Below, piece after piece: positions 11,478-23,001 of a stretch of 64,000 bases of DNA; positions within the stretch are counted from its first letter, which is position 1; every line of letters begins with the position of its first letter. The translations under genes and the position numbers were made by a program. Below the pieces are notes generated by a model. It did not search any database and had not been told where the DNA came from. It saw only the letters and a program-made list of their open reading frames with translations. Source of the DNA: Prochlorococcus sp. AG-402-K04 (GTDB taxonomy: Bacteria > Cyanobacteriota > Cyanobacteriia > PCC-6307 > Cyanobiaceae); assembly GCA_003216895.1 (NCBI GenBank), contig QCID01000004.1, forward strand, positions 1 to 64,000. The letters run 5' to 3'.

Positions 11478-12980
11478 ATGCATGTTCAAAAACTCCCTAC
11501 TGGAATTGAGGGCTTTGACGATATTTGTCATGGTGGTTTACCTAATGCTCGCAGCACTTTAGTCAGTGGAACATCTGGGACTGGTAAAACAGTTTTTTCC
11601 TTGCAATATCTTCATCATGGAATATGTAATTTTGATGAGCCAGGGATTTTTGTTACTTTTGAAGAATCTCCATTAGATATTATTAGAAATGCCGCAAGTT
11701 TTGGTTGGGATTTACAAGGTTTAATTGACCAAAATAAACTTTTTATTTTGGATGCATCTCCAGATCCAGATGGACAAGATGTAGCTGGTAGTTTTGATTT
11801 GTCAGGGTTGATAGAAAGGATTAGTTATGCGATTAGAAAGTTCAAAGCTAAGAGAGTGGCTATAGATTCAATGACAGCCGTTTTTCAACAATATGACGCT
11901 ATATATGTTGTTAGAAGAGAGATCTTTCGATTAATAGCAAGACTAAAAGAAATAGGAGTGACTACTGTTATGACCACTGAAAGAATAGATGAATATGGTC
12001 CAATTGCTAGATATGGAGTTGAAGAATTCGTCTCTGACAATGTTGTTATTCTGAGAAACGTTTTAGAGGCAGAGAAGAGGAGAAGAACTGTAGAGATTTT
12101 GAAATTAAGAGGAACTACTCATATGAAGGGTGAATTCCCTTTTACTATGGGCCCTCAAGGAATAGTTGCATTTCCTTTAGGCGCAATGAGGTTGACTCAA
12201 AGATCATCAAATATTCGCATAAGTTCTGGTGTCCCTGATTTGGATGAAATGTGTGGAGGAGGATATTTTCAAGATTCAATTATTCTTGCAACTGGTGCGA
12301 CTGGCACTGGAAAAACAATGCTAGTGTCTAAGTTTGTTGAAGATTCTTACATAAATAAAGAAAGAACAATACTTTTTGCATATGAGGAATCAAGAGCACA
12401 ACTTCTTCGAAATGCAACTAGCTGGGGGATTGATTTTGAAAAAATGGAAGCTGATGGATTATTGAAGATTATTTGTGCTTATCCAGAATCAACTGGGTTA
12501 GAAGACCATTTGCAAATTATTAAATCTGAGATTAGCGAATATAAACCTTCAAGAATGGCAATAGACTCTCTATCTGCATTAGCCAGAGGTGTGAGCTTGA
12601 ATGCATTTAGACAGTTTGTTATTGGAGTGACTGGTTATGCAAAACAGGAAGAAATAGCAGGATTCTTTACTAATACTGCAGAAGAATTCATGGGAAGCCA
12701 CTCAATTACTGATTCTCATATCTCAACGATCACTGATACTATTTTACTTTTGCAATATGTAGAAATAAGAGGTGAAATGGCAAGAGCAATAAATGTCTTT
12801 AAGATGCGAGGATCTTGGCATGACAAGAGGATACGTGAATATATTATTACTAATAAAGGACCTGAGATTAAAGATTCATTTACTAACTTTGAACAAATAT
12901 TCAGTGGGGCTCCTCATCGTGTTAATCCTGAAGATCAGGTGCCAGGGGTTTTTAAAAGCATTAAATCAAATGAAGAGTAG
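11478..12980 (+). CDS. kaiC: Circadian clock protein KaiC (duplicated RecA-like ATPase)
   Basis: Two Walker A motifs (GTSGTGKT, GATGTGKT); ITDSHISTITDT phosphosite region. Confidence 0.97.
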   Translation: MHVQKLPTGIEGFDDICHGGLPNARSTLVSGTSGTGKTVFSLQYLHHGICNFDEPGIFVTFEESPLDIIRNAASFGWDLQGLIDQNKLFILDASPDPDGQDVAGSFDLSGLIERISYAIRKFKAKRVAIDSMTAVFQQYDAIYVVRREIFRLIARLKEIGVTTVMTTERIDEYGPIARYGVEEFVSDNVVILRNVLEAEKRRRTVEILKLRGTTHMKGEFPFTMGPQGIVAFPLGAMRLTQRSSNIRISSGVPDLDEMCGGGYFQDSIILATGATGTGKTMLVSKFVEDSYINKERTILFAYEESRAQLLRNATSWGIDFEKMEADGLLKIICAYPESTGLEDHLQIIKSEISEYKPSRMAIDSLSALARGVSLNAFRQFVIGVTGYAKQEEIAGFFTNTAEEFMGSHSITDSHISTITDTILLLQYVEIRGEMARAINVFKMRGSWHDKRIREYIITNKGPEIKDSFTNFEQIFSGAPHRVNPEDQVPGVFKSIKSNEE

Positions 12981-12982
12981 TT

Positions 12983-15052
12983 CTAATTAATTAAAGACTT
13001 ATCATTTTCAAGTTCCCAATTTTTCCTTGCAGACTTTAGTAATAACTGATCAGCGTCTGAGTCTTCTAGAGGAAGCTCAAACCAAAAAGTCGTTCCAGTA
13101 TTTGGTTCACTAGCCATTCTTATTTCACTTCCGTGTTTATCAACAATCCCTTTAACGATTGAAAGACCTAGTCCAGTACCTACTTCAGTGTGAACCGAAT
13201 CTTCAACTCTGTAAAATCGTTCAAATATTCTTTGTTGATCAATTTCTGAAATGCCACATCCTGTATCACATACTTCAACTCTGATTTTTGGCATTGGAGA
13301 TAAAATCTCACAATGAGGAGCTTTATTTTCTAGATCAACTGGAGAAGCAACGCATATGTCAGGCCATGTATATGCTTTTAAATTTATTGTTCCTCCTTCT
13401 TGACTAAATTTAAGTGCATTACCTACAAGGTTGTCTAAAACCTGGAGTAGCATATCCCAATTACCTAGAACAAATGCTAAATTATTTTCAACATTTACTT
13501 CTAATTTTACATTTTTATCTTCAGCATTAAGTTTATAGTTTCGTAGAGTTTGTTCCATGGCTTCTTTTATACTTAGTGCTTCTAATTGAATTGTTCTTCC
13601 AGACTCCAGCTTGGATAGGTCAAGAACATCATTGACCAAGCGAGTAAGTCTATCTGTCTCAGAATTGGCAACACCGAGAAATTCTTTTTGCTCATCTTTG
13701 GTAAGTTGTTCTCCTAAGTCATAAAGAGTCTCAACATAGCTTTTTATATTAAATAATGGAGTTCTTAATTCGTGAGAGACATTGCTTATGAATCTTTTTT
13801 GCGCTGCATTTAATTGAACTTCTCTTGTTAAATCTTGAACTGTAACAGCAATACCCTTAATATTTTCTCCTGTGGTATCTCTGACAGACTTTAAAACTAT
13901 GCGAAGTGTTCTTGGTGGCTCTTCTAAATTACAACGCAAATCATCGCTGTCTCCAAAATTATTTAATAGAGATGTTATGGGTGTATCAAGTTCTTTCACA
14001 AGAGAATCAGGAAGTTGATTCAATAACTTTTGACCTTCTAGATTTCTCCCTTCCCAGCGAAAGAGTCTTCTAGCAGTAGGATTTACTAAAACAATATTTC
14101 CTTGTTCATCAAGAAGCAAAGCTCCATCTGCCATTGTGGCTATTAAAGATTGTTGTTTGACTTGGGCAGCTTTTAATTCTTCAATATTTGCAGCGTCATA
14201 GTCTTCTAATCTTGATGCCATTGCATTAAATCCAGTTAGGAGTTCTCCAAGCTCGCCACTCATTGGGAGATCGACTCTTGATTTGAAATTACCTTTAGCA
14301 ATCTCTCTGACTCCAATGACTAATTCTCTAATTGGGCGAGTGATTGTTAGAGCATTAAAAACTGCTCCTATGATTACTAAAACCCAAATAGAAATAAATA
14401 CTGCAACAGTAATCTCTCTGGTTAATGCGGCTGTAGCAAGAGCTTTTTTATTGGGAGTTACTCCAAGAGCTAATGCGCCAAGATATTCACCCTTCCAAAG
14501 CATGGGAACAAAAACATCAGTTACCTGGCCTTGAGGAGTTGAATGTTGTCTAACTAATGGGAATTGAGGTTGTTTTTTTAATTCACTTGGTAATTGTAGT
14601 TTTCTAGTTAGTTGCAAGGCACCTTCAACATCGGATTCTGAAGCTGTTGCACTTACTGGAATACCCAATTTTACAAAGCCATCTGGGTCGGTAAAAAAAA
14701 TGTACCTTAAATTCCTGCTTGAACGCCAAAACTTTTCTGCGACATTGAAAAGTTCTCTTGTTTGATTATTAGCTACTAATTCTGTAACATTTCCTGATAA
14801 TAATAATCCTAAATCTCTGGCATATCTTGTATCGTTCATGCCAGCATCTTTTTGTATTGTACTTAAAGCAAAAAATGTAATAAGTGTCATTATAAAACTA
14901 ACTACTAGTGTTCCAAATGCTAGTAGTTTTGATCTTAAATTAAATCTAGACCACCATAAGTTTATTTTTTCTAAGCTATTTAAACTAACTAATAAATTAT
15001 TATCAGTTAATGGTGCATAAGTTTCATCTTTGTTTTGATTTGAATTATTCAT
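12983..15052 (-). CDS. nblS: Sensor histidine kinase, NblS/Hik33-like
   Basis: Two TM segments, HAMP, PAS, FISNVSHELRTPLFNIKSYVETL H-box and ATPase motifs; linked to purD as in cyanobacteria. Confidence 0.88.
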   Translation of the reverse strand: MNNSNQNKDETYAPLTDNNLLVSLNSLEKINLWWSRFNLRSKLLAFGTLVVSFIMTLITFFALSTIQKDAGMNDTRYARDLGLLLSGNVTELVANNQTRELFNVAEKFWRSSRNLRYIFFTDPDGFVKLGIPVSATASESDVEGALQLTRKLQLPSELKKQPQFPLVRQHSTPQGQVTDVFVPMLWKGEYLGALALGVTPNKKALATAALTREITVAVFISIWVLVIIGAVFNALTITRPIRELVIGVREIAKGNFKSRVDLPMSGELGELLTGFNAMASRLEDYDAANIEELKAAQVKQQSLIATMADGALLLDEQGNIVLVNPTARRLFRWEGRNLEGQKLLNQLPDSLVKELDTPITSLLNNFGDSDDLRCNLEEPPRTLRIVLKSVRDTTGENIKGIAVTVQDLTREVQLNAAQKRFISNVSHELRTPLFNIKSYVETLYDLGEQLTKDEQKEFLGVANSETDRLTRLVNDVLDLSKLESGRTIQLEALSIKEAMEQTLRNYKLNAEDKNVKLEVNVENNLAFVLGNWDMLLQVLDNLVGNALKFSQEGGTINLKAYTWPDICVASPVDLENKAPHCEILSPMPKIRVEVCDTGCGISEIDQQRIFERFYRVEDSVHTEVGTGLGLSIVKGIVDKHGSEIRMASEPNTGTTFWFELPLEDSDADQLLLKSARKNWELENDKSLIN

Positions 15053-15067
15053 TTAAGGAAAATTAAA

Positions 15068-16372
15068 TTAAATTTTTCTAACTTGATACCCTATATCTTT
15101 CCGGAAATGCATACCTTCAAAATTGATTTGTTTTAAATTAGCGTAGGCTAATTCGAAAGCTTTGTCGAAGCTTTCTCCCTGAGCGACAATTGAAAGAACT
15201 CTTCCACCCGTAGTAATTATATTGTCAAATTCGTCGATTGTGGTTCCAGCATGAAAAACTTGGAACGAAGAATCTGATTCAACTCTAATGTCAATCTTTT
15301 TTCCTGTTTGAGGACTCTCAGGGTATCCTTTAGAGGCTGCAACTATACAAGCACTGCACTCAGAATTAAATGTAAGTTTTGGTGCGGTTTCAATTTCTCC
15401 TCGTGAGCAAGCGAAAAGGACAGAAGCGAATTCTTCTCCCATCAGTGGCATTAAAGCTTGACATTCTGGATCGCCAAAACGGCAATTGAATTCAATAACT
15501 TTTGGTCCAGATGATGTAAGCATTAAACCTGCATAAATGACTCCGATATATTTGATTTTCTTTTTTTTCAGACCTTTTAAAGTTGGTATAAGAACGAGAT
15601 CAGTCAATTTTTTCAGTTCTTCTTCGTCAATTAATCGAGCAGGTGCATAAGCTCCCATACCTCCTGTATTTGGTCCATTGTCTCCATCAAGTAATCTTTT
15701 ATGATCCTGGGCCGGAGGGAGGACAATTAATTTTTCTCCATCACAAAGAGCAAAAATAGAAACTTCTGGACCTTCGATTTTTTCTTCAAGGATAACTTTA
15801 TCTCCTGCAGAACCAAACTTGCCAGAAAATATTTCCTGAATTGCTTCCTTAGATTGCTTAATCGTTTCGCAAACAGTAACACCTTTTCCTGCAGCAAGAC
15901 CATCTGCTTTGATAACAAGAGGTTGGTTCAATCTTTTAAGAATTTCTAGTGCTTCCTCTTCAGAACCTGTAGACCAGTATTTAGCTGTAGGAATTTTGTT
16001 TTCTATCATCAGAGCTTTAGACCACTCTTTACTTGCCTCTAATTGAGCACCATCTTTGCCAGGACCAAAAACTGTTAAACCTGCTTCTCTCATTTTATCT
16101 GCCAAGCCCTGAGCTAAAGGGACTTCAGGACCAATGATGACTAAATTAATTTCAAGTCGCTGACACTCAGTAATTATTGTTTTTGCATCTTCTGATTTAG
16201 GTTTTAGGCAAATACATTTTTTAAAGTTGGAGGTTCCACCATTGCCAGGGCAAACATATATCTGTTCAATAGATTGATTCTTTGACAGAGCCCAAGCTAT
16301 AGAGTTTTCTCTTCCTCCACCTCCAACTATTAATATCCTTTTTAATTCTTCAGCCCTTTGATTCTTTGACAT
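15068..16372 (-). CDS. purD: Phosphoribosylamine-glycine ligase
   Basis: ILIVGGGGRENSIAWAL, GPEVPLAQGLAD, VIEFNCRFGDPECQ. Confidence 0.96.
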   Translation of the reverse strand: MSKNQRAEELKRILIVGGGGRENSIAWALSKNQSIEQIYVCPGNGGTSNFKKCICLKPKSEDAKTIITECQRLEINLVIIGPEVPLAQGLADKMREAGLTVFGPGKDGAQLEASKEWSKALMIENKIPTAKYWSTGSEEEALEILKRLNQPLVIKADGLAAGKGVTVCETIKQSKEAIQEIFSGKFGSAGDKVILEEKIEGPEVSIFALCDGEKLIVLPPAQDHKRLLDGDNGPNTGGMGAYAPARLIDEEELKKLTDLVLIPTLKGLKKKKIKYIGVIYAGLMLTSSGPKVIEFNCRFGDPECQALMPLMGEEFASVLFACSRGEIETAPKLTFNSECSACIVAASKGYPESPQTGKKIDIRVESDSSFQVFHAGTTIDEFDNIITTGGRVLSIVAQGESFDKAFELAYANLKQINFEGMHFRKDIGYQVRKI

Positions 16373-16560
16373 GGTTTTCTCTTGCTTGAATGAAAAAATA
16401 GTTTTAGTTGGTCTTTAATTACCTTTTGATTATTAGTTAATATATTGTTTGAAGAAAAGTTATCTATTTGTTTGGTGTTTAGGCTTTAAATAAATTTGTC
16501 TTGATTGAGGTGATTTTTGTAGCATTTCCTATTTATACTAATTAGATATCAGAGGTATTA

Positions 16561-17304
16561 ATGAATAATATCCAAGGATCACTAATTTATGAAGGCAAGG
16601 CAAAACGAGTTTTTGCGTGTGAAAATCCAAATAGGGTTTTAATAGAGTTCAAAAATGATGCTACAGCCTTTAACGCAAAAAAACGATCAGAGATCGAGGG
16701 TAAAGGACGATTGAATTGCAAAATTTCTGCTGCCCTTTTTAAATTGCTTGAATTGAATGGAATTCCCACGCACTTTTTAGAACTTCATTCAGACACATTC
16801 ATGATTGCGGATAAAATTAATGTAATCCCTTTGGAAGTTGTTATTCGCAATATTGCTACAGGTTCATTATGTAGAGAGACACCAATCAATCAAGGAACAA
16901 TACTAAACCCTCCTCTCCTCGATTTTTATTATAAAGATGATGAATTAGGAGACCCTATACTTACAGAAAGAAGATTAAAGTTGCTTGATTTGATTAGTTG
17001 TTCTCAGATAGAAGAAGTAGGGAAAATTACTAGAAGTGTAAATAAAATTCTAAAAGAATATTTTGATTCACTTGATTTGCTATTGGTTGACTTCAAATTA
17101 GAGTTTGGTTTTAATTCACTAGGAAAACTAGTGATAGCTGATGAAATAAGTCCAGATAATTGTAGGTTTTGGGATAAGATAAATTCTGATCCCAAGGGAC
17201 GGATCCTTGACAAAGACCGCTTTCGGCAAGATCTTGGAGGAGTGATAGATGCTTACGAGGAGATTTTGAAACGTATAGAAAAAGACTCCTCTAACGCTAC
17301 TTGA
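16561..17304 (+). CDS. purC: SAICAR synthase
   Basis: [11 protein letters not shown]...[15 protein letters not shown]...[12 protein letters not shown]. Confidence 0.96.
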   Translation: MNNIQGSLIYEGKAKRVFACENPNRVLIEFKNDATAFNAKKRSEIEGKGRLNCKISAALFKLLELNGIPTHFLELHSDTFMIADKINVIPLEVVIRNIATGSLCRETPINQGTILNPPLLDFYYKDDELGDPILTERRLKLLDLISCSQIEEVGKITRSVNKILKEYFDSLDLLLVDFKLEFGFNSLGKLVIADEISPDNCRFWDKINSDPKGRILDKDRFRQDLGGVIDAYEEILKRIEKDSSNAT

Positions 17305-17349
17305 TCAAATTACTCTTGGCTAAGAATTCCTTCATTTAATTGAATTGTT

Positions 17350-19650
17350 TTGAAATTTATGTTCAAAAGAAACACCAGCTCTAATAAGAAATTAATTGGC
17401 AAAAGTGCATACGCCATTGCTTTAGCGGTTCCTTTTATGAGTCTTTTTGGAGAAACTAAAGCTAATAAAATGCTCGAATTTGAAAATAAATTTATTGTTG
17501 AAAATAAGCATCCAGAAAATTTTCAATTTAATCATAATAAATTTAATTTAAACTTTGCTGATTTTTTGATTTCTGAGGAAGTAAATCAAAAAGATGAAAA
17601 GACTATTGTTGAAGAAGAAAGGGTATTAATATCAGAAATCATTATTGAGGGTCTTGATGATCATCCTGACAAAGAGCGCTTGGAAGTTGTTGTGTATGAT
17701 GCAATGATAATTAGACCTGGTAGTAAAGTTACAAGTGAAGAAGTTAAGAAGGATTTAGATCGAATTTATTCAACAGGTTGGTTCTCTGGTGCAAAAATTG
17801 AATCTTTACAGAGTGCTCTTGGAGTTCAACTTTTGATTAGAATTGAACCTAATCCGATATTAAAAAATATAAGCCTAATTCCAGCTGAAAGAAAACTATC
17901 AAACATAAAATTAAATGAGATTTTTAAGAATGATTATGGAAAAACTTTAAATCTTAATACTTTACAGACAAGAATCAAAGAAATTAAGGCTTGGTACAGT
18001 AATAATGGATACTCATTAGCAAGGATATCTGGCCCAAGTCGTGTAACTAAAGAGGGCAAAGTTGAACTTAATATTCAAGAAGGATATATTGCTGGGATTG
18101 AGATTAATTTTATAGATGAAGATGGAAATACAGAAGATGAAACAGGCAAGTTAATAAAAGGAAAAACAAAGAAATGGGTGATTGAAAGAGAATTAACAAC
18201 TAAAGTTGGAGATGTCTTTAATAGAAATAAATTAGAATCTGATATAAAAAGATTATATTCGACCTCACTCTTTAATGATGTAAAAGTAACTCTTAAACCA
18301 GTAAGTTCGGAACCTGGAAAAATTATTATTTCACTGGGAATAACAGAGCAAAGAACGGGTTCTTTGACTGGAGGCCTTGGTTATAGCGGGGGGCAAGGTG
18401 TCTTTGGACAGATCGGCTTGCAAGAGTCCAATCTGGTAGGTAGATCATGGTCTTCTAATATGAATTTAACATATGGAGAATATGGAGCACTCTTAAATCT
18501 TTCCCTATATGATCCTTGGATTAAAAATGATAAACATAGAACATCTTTTAGAACTTCTTTGTATTTAAGTAGAGAAGTTCCTCAAGAATTTAGAAGTCAA
18601 GATGGAGGAAGTATTCGAGGAGTTACAGATATATATGAAGCACCTAATTCATCAATAAGTTACGATACTAATGAATCCCATAATTTAGATTTAAATAATA
18701 ATAATACTTTAATTAAAACAGGACCATTTGCTAATCTTTCTTCCGCCCAGCTTTCGGCACCAGAGTTTAGTTGGTTTGATTATGAGGGAGACTCTATTGT
18801 TTTAGAGCGAACAGGAGGAGGTTTCTCTTTCGCAAGACCTATAAATGGTGGTCAGCCTTTAAAAAAGGTCCCTTGGAGTGTACTTATTGGTGCTAATTTC
18901 CAGAAAGTTAAGCCAATAAATTATGCAGGAAACAAAAGACCTTACGGTGTAGCATCAACAAATTTTGTAGAAGGTCAAGTTCCTGAGGATGAAGTTATTT
19001 GTGTTGGATATAATTGCTCTACAGAAAACACATTGGTTAGTTTTAAAAGTGCTATTACATACAACAAATTAGATAATTCAAGAAATCCAACTTCTGGAGA
19101 TTATTTAAATATTGGCTCAGAACAATTTATTAGTTTAGGAGAGAATTCACCTACTTTTAATAGAACCAGGGTTAGTTATTCGCGTTTTTACCCTGTGAAT
19201 TGGTTAAAATTTCATAAGGGTTGTCGTCCCAAGCCTGGAGAAAAATTGGATTGCTCTCAAGCGATAGGTTTTCAAGCAAAGGTCGGAACAATTATTGGTG
19301 ATCTCCCTCCTTATGAAGCATTTTGCTTGGGAGGAAGCAGCTCAGTTAGAGGTTGGAATTCATGTGATTTAGGCGTTGCAAGAAATTATGGAGAAGCAAC
19401 AGCAGAATACAGATTCCCTGTTTGGCGTTTAGTGTCTGGATCACTGTTTGTTGACGCAGGATCTGATTTTGGCTCTCAATCAAATGTCCCAGGAAAGCCT
19501 GGGAAAATCCTAGAAAAACCAGGATCTGGTTTTTCTGTTGGACCTGGAGCAGTTATTAATACCCCTGTTGGCCCAATTAGGATAGAGGCGGCGACTCAAG
19601 ATTTCAGTGGTAATTGGCGATATAACATTGGTATTGGTTGGAAATTCTAG
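17350..19650 (+). CDS. bamA: Outer-membrane assembly protein, BamA/Omp85 family
   Basis: POTRA-like repeats, C-terminal barrel, FCLGGSSSVRGWNSCDLG motif. Confidence 0.88.
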   Translation: MKFMFKRNTSSNKKLIGKSAYAIALAVPFMSLFGETKANKMLEFENKFIVENKHPENFQFNHNKFNLNFADFLISEEVNQKDEKTIVEEERVLISEIIIEGLDDHPDKERLEVVVYDAMIIRPGSKVTSEEVKKDLDRIYSTGWFSGAKIESLQSALGVQLLIRIEPNPILKNISLIPAERKLSNIKLNEIFKNDYGKTLNLNTLQTRIKEIKAWYSNNGYSLARISGPSRVTKEGKVELNIQEGYIAGIEINFIDEDGNTEDETGKLIKGKTKKWVIERELTTKVGDVFNRNKLESDIKRLYSTSLFNDVKVTLKPVSSEPGKIIISLGITEQRTGSLTGGLGYSGGQGVFGQIGLQESNLVGRSWSSNMNLTYGEYGALLNLSLYDPWIKNDKHRTSFRTSLYLSREVPQEFRSQDGGSIRGVTDIYEAPNSSISYDTNESHNLDLNNNNTLIKTGPFANLSSAQLSAPEFSWFDYEGDSIVLERTGGGFSFARPINGGQPLKKVPWSVLIGANFQKVKPINYAGNKRPYGVASTNFVEGQVPEDEVICVGYNCSTENTLVSFKSAITYNKLDNSRNPTSGDYLNIGSEQFISLGENSPTFNRTRVSYSRFYPVNWLKFHKGCRPKPGEKLDCSQAIGFQAKVGTIIGDLPPYEAFCLGGSSSVRGWNSCDLGVARNYGEATAEYRFPVWRLVSGSLFVDAGSDFGSQSNVPGKPGKILEKPGSGFSVGPGAVINTPVGPIRIEAATQDFSGNWRYNIGIGWKF

Positions 19651-20495
19651 TGTTCTCATTCCCCAATGATTACGAACAAGGTTGGACGCTTCAAAATGAA
19701 ATTAAAAAAGATGGTATTGGATTGCATACAGGTCTTAAATGTACAGTCATAGTCAAGCCAACTGAATTAAAGGGATTTAATATCTCTTTTTCCGAGGAGC
19801 CTAATAAAATTTTTCCTATTGATATTTCGCAAGTAAGGAATACTCCTTTATGTACAACACTTGATCTGCATGGAAAAAAAGTATCTACCGTTGAACATTT
19901 GCTGGCTTCATTAATTGGTGCAGGTTTAACTCACATAAATATAGAAATAAACGGGAGTGAGATCCCTTTACTTGATGGTTCTGCGATTGGTTGGATCGAG
20001 GAAATTCAAAAGGTAGGAATGGTTAATTCCATTACATCTCCTAGACCAAGGCCAGAACTCAAATCTCCAATTTTTGTAAGCAAAGGAGAAAGTGTGATTT
20101 TTGCAAAACCATCAAAAAAATTGAAATTAGTAGGTTTAATTGATTTCCCATATAAGGCAATTGGACAGCAAATGTTTTCTATTGAGCTTTCCCCAAATAA
20201 CTTTGTTAAAGAAATTGCACCTGCACGAACTTTTGGCTTTCTCGATCAGTTAGAAGAATTAAAGAAAGCTGGTCTAATTAAAGGAGGAGCTCTTGAAAAT
20301 GCGTTGGTTTGTAATGGTGATTCTTGGGTGAATCCACCCTTAAGATTTGCAAATGAACCAGTGCGTCATAAATTGCTTGACTTGATTGGAGATTTGGCTT
20401 TTGTTGGATTACCGAAAGCGCAAATTTTTGTTTATAAAGGGTCTCACGCTCTTCATGCTGAATTTGCATCTTCTCTTCAAAAAGTATTAATTTAA
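19638..20495 (+). CDS. lpxC: UDP-3-O-acyl-N-acetylglucosamine deacetylase
   Basis: DGIGLHTG, STVEHLLASLIGAGL, PLLDGSAIGW; overlaps bamA end, start uncertain. Confidence 0.94.
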   Translation: MEILVFSFPNDYEQGWTLQNEIKKDGIGLHTGLKCTVIVKPTELKGFNISFSEEPNKIFPIDISQVRNTPLCTTLDLHGKKVSTVEHLLASLIGAGLTHINIEINGSEIPLLDGSAIGWIEEIQKVGMVNSITSPRPRPELKSPIFVSKGESVIFAKPSKKLKLVGLIDFPYKAIGQQMFSIELSPNNFVKEIAPARTFGFLDQLEELKKAGLIKGGALENALVCNGDSWVNPPLRFANEPVRHKLLDLIGDLAFVGLPKAQIFVYKGSHALHAEFASSLQKVLI

Positions 20496-20507
20496 TTAAA
20501 TCTAATC

Positions 20508-20966
20508 TTGACTGACATTTCTTCTTCCCAACCTCTTGTTTTAAATAGCGAGCAAATAATGGGGCTTTTGCCTCATAGATATCCCTTTGCGCTTGTTGAC
20601 AGAGTAATAGAACATGATCAGGGCAAGAAAGCTGTGGCAATAAAAAATGTCACTCTTAATGAGCCTCAATTTCAAGGCCATTTCCCAGATAGACCCCTAA
20701 TGCCAGGAGTCTTAATAGTAGAAGCAATGGCTCAGGTAGGTGGTTTAATTGTTTCTCAAATGCCTGATCTTCCTAAAGGACTTTTTGTGTTCGCTGGAAT
20801 TGATTCGGTTCGTTTTAGGCGTCCAGTGGTCCCTGGAGATCAATTATTGATATCTTGTGAGTTGATAAGCATCAAAAGAAAGAGATTTGGAAAGGTTAGG
20901 GGAGAAGCAAAAGTCGATGATCAGTTGGTTTGTTCTGGAGATTTGATGTTCTCTCTTGTGGATTGA
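20508..20966 (+). CDS. fabZ: 3-hydroxyacyl-ACP dehydratase FabZ
   Basis: [14 protein letters not shown]...[23 protein letters not shown]. Confidence 0.96.
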   Translation: MTDISSSQPLVLNSEQIMGLLPHRYPFALVDRVIEHDQGKKAVAIKNVTLNEPQFQGHFPDRPLMPGVLIVEAMAQVGGLIVSQMPDLPKGLFVFAGIDSVRFRRPVVPGDQLLISCELISIKRKRFGKVRGEAKVDDQLVCSGDLMFSLVD

Positions 20967-21822
20967 AGTGATGAGTGAACTTCAATCCTCTAAAAGCTTA
21001 ATTTCAGATAACAAAATAAATATTCATCAATTTGCAGACGTCTCTCCAAAAGCTGAACTTGGAAAAGGCGTAAGTATAGGCTCAGGAGCTGTTATTGGGC
21101 CAGATGTAATTGTTGGTCCTAATACTTGGATAGGACCAAATGTAATTATCGAGGGAAAAGTAAAAATAGGATCAAATAATAAGATTTTCCCAGGAGCATG
21201 TATTGGATTAGAACCTCAAGATTTGAAGTATAGAGGAGACTCTACTGATGTTTTAATTGGAGATAATAATACTTTTAGAGAATGTGTAACTATTAATAGG
21301 GCCACCTTTGAAGGGGAGAAAACTATAGTTGGGAATCAGAATTTGTTAATGGCTTATTCACACTTAGGACATAATTGTGAAATTGGAGACAGCATAGTTA
21401 TAGCTAATAGCGTTCAGATTGCAGGTCACGTTGTTGTTGAAAATAGAGCTGTGATTGGAGGTTGCTTGGGTATACATCAATTTGTTCATATTGGTTATTT
21501 AGCTATGGTTGGAGGCATGACAAGAGTTGATAGAGACGTTCCTCCATACTGTCTGGTAGAAGGTCATCCTGGAAGAATGCGGGGATTGAATAAAGTTGGA
21601 ATAAAAAGGCAAAATATAGATAAAGAGAATAAGGAAGAATATCTACAATTGAAAAGAATTTGGAACTTATTATTTAAATCTGAGTATCTAATTTCTGATG
21701 GTTTAAAAATTGCAAGACAAGAGAATTTATTCCAATCTTCCGCAAGATTATGTTGCTTTATAGAACTCTCTATTGGGAAAGGTAGAAGAGGTTTAATACC
21801 TTCTTTAATGCCAACTAAATAA
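20956..21822 (+). CDS. lpxA: UDP-N-acetylglucosamine acyltransferase
   Basis: Left-handed beta-helix hexapeptide repeats; in lpx cluster. Confidence 0.95.
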   Translation: MWIEVMSELQSSKSLISDNKINIHQFADVSPKAELGKGVSIGSGAVIGPDVIVGPNTWIGPNVIIEGKVKIGSNNKIFPGACIGLEPQDLKYRGDSTDVLIGDNNTFRECVTINRATFEGEKTIVGNQNLLMAYSHLGHNCEIGDSIVIANSVQIAGHVVVENRAVIGGCLGIHQFVHIGYLAMVGGMTRVDRDVPPYCLVEGHPGRMRGLNKVGIKRQNIDKENKEEYLQLKRIWNLLFKSEYLISDGLKIARQENLFQSSARLCCFIELSIGKGRRGLIPSLMPTK

Positions 21823-21825
21823 ATT

Positions 21826-23001
21826 ATGAAGTTATTAATCAGTACTGGTGAAGTATCTGGAGACTTGCAAGGAAGTTTATTAATAAAGGCTTTAAAGATT
21901 AATGCAGAAAAAAGAAAAATTGCATTAGATATAATTGCTTTAGGCGGTGAAAGGATGAGAAAAGCTGGCGCTCAATTAATATCTAATACTTCTTCAATAG
22001 GGGCAATTGGTTTTTTAGAAGCTCTTCCTTATGTTCTCCCAACTTTAAATGCGCAATCAAAAATTGACAATTACTTAAGCTCTTCTGCACCTGATGCAGT
22101 TGTTTTAATTGACTATATGGGTCCAAATATTCGACTAGGGTTAAAAGTAAAAAAAAAGTTTCCTAATATTCCAATAATTTATTATATTGCGCCTCAAGAA
22201 TGGGCATGGAGATTAGGTGATTCGGGTACAACTGATTTAATTGGTTTTACAGATAAGATATTAGCTATCTTTGAAGAGGAAGCTAAGTTTTATTCAGAGA
22301 AAGGAGGAAATGTAAAATTTGTAGGTCATCCAATGTTGGATTTTTATGGAAATATTCCTACTAGAGAAGAATCATTTAGGGAAATAGGATTAAGCTCTGA
22401 CAAGAAAGTGCTTCTTATTATTCCTGCTTCTCGAAAACAAGAACTTAAATATATTTTACCCACATTGCTAAAAGCGGCAAAGCTTCTTCAGGATAAAGAC
22501 CCTTCTATTACTGTTCTAATACCATCTGGATTAAAAGAGTTTGATGCACTGTTAAATAATTCATTAAAAGAATATGGTGTGTCTGGAAGGATTATTTTGT
22601 CGAATGAAGTTGATGATTTAAAACCATTTTTATTTTCATCTGCTCATCTGGCTTTGGCTAAGTCTGGTACGATAAATATGGAATTAGCTCTAAACTCAGT
22701 ACCACAAATCGTTGGATATAAAGTAAGTAGAGTGACTGCTTTTTTCGCCAGATATTTATTGAGATTTAATGTTAAATATATTTCGCCAGTTAATCTTCTT
22801 TTAAATAAAATGTTAATACCAGAGTTGATACAAGAGGATTTTCAAGCTGAAAAAATTTTTAATGCAGCATTAAAAATCCTTGAAGATAATTCTACAAAAG
22901 AAGATATAATGATTGGTTATGAAAGATTGAAAGATAAATTAGGAAAGCCTGGAGTTACAGATAGAGCATCAAAGTATATTCTGGACTTATTAGTTCAATG
23001 A
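21826..23001 (+). CDS. lpxB: Lipid-A-disaccharide synthase
   Basis: LLISTGEVSGDLQGSLL...YYIAPQEWAWRLG...VGHPMLDF. Confidence 0.95.
   Translation: MKLLISTGEVSGDLQGSLLIKALKINAEKRKIALDIIALGGERMRKAGAQLISNTSSIGAIGFLEALPYVLPTLNAQSKIDNYLSSSAPDAVVLIDYMGPNIRLGLKVKKKFPNIPIIYYIAPQEWAWRLGDSGTTDLIGFTDKILAIFEEEAKFYSEKGGNVKFVGHPMLDFYGNIPTREESFREIGLSSDKKVLLIIPASRKQELKYILPTLLKAAKLLQDKDPSITVLIPSGLKEFDALLNNSLKEYGVSGRIILSNEVDDLKPFLFSSAHLALAKSGTINMELALNSVPQIVGYKVSRVTAFFARYLLRFNVKYISPVNLLLNKMLIPELIQEDFQAEKIFNAALKILEDNSTKEDIMIGYERLKDKLGKPGVTDRASKYILDLLVQ

Noticed and set aside
12793-12990. 65-aa ORF in another frame at the kaiC 3' end
   Set aside because: Overlaps conserved KaiC coding sequence; no domain evidence.
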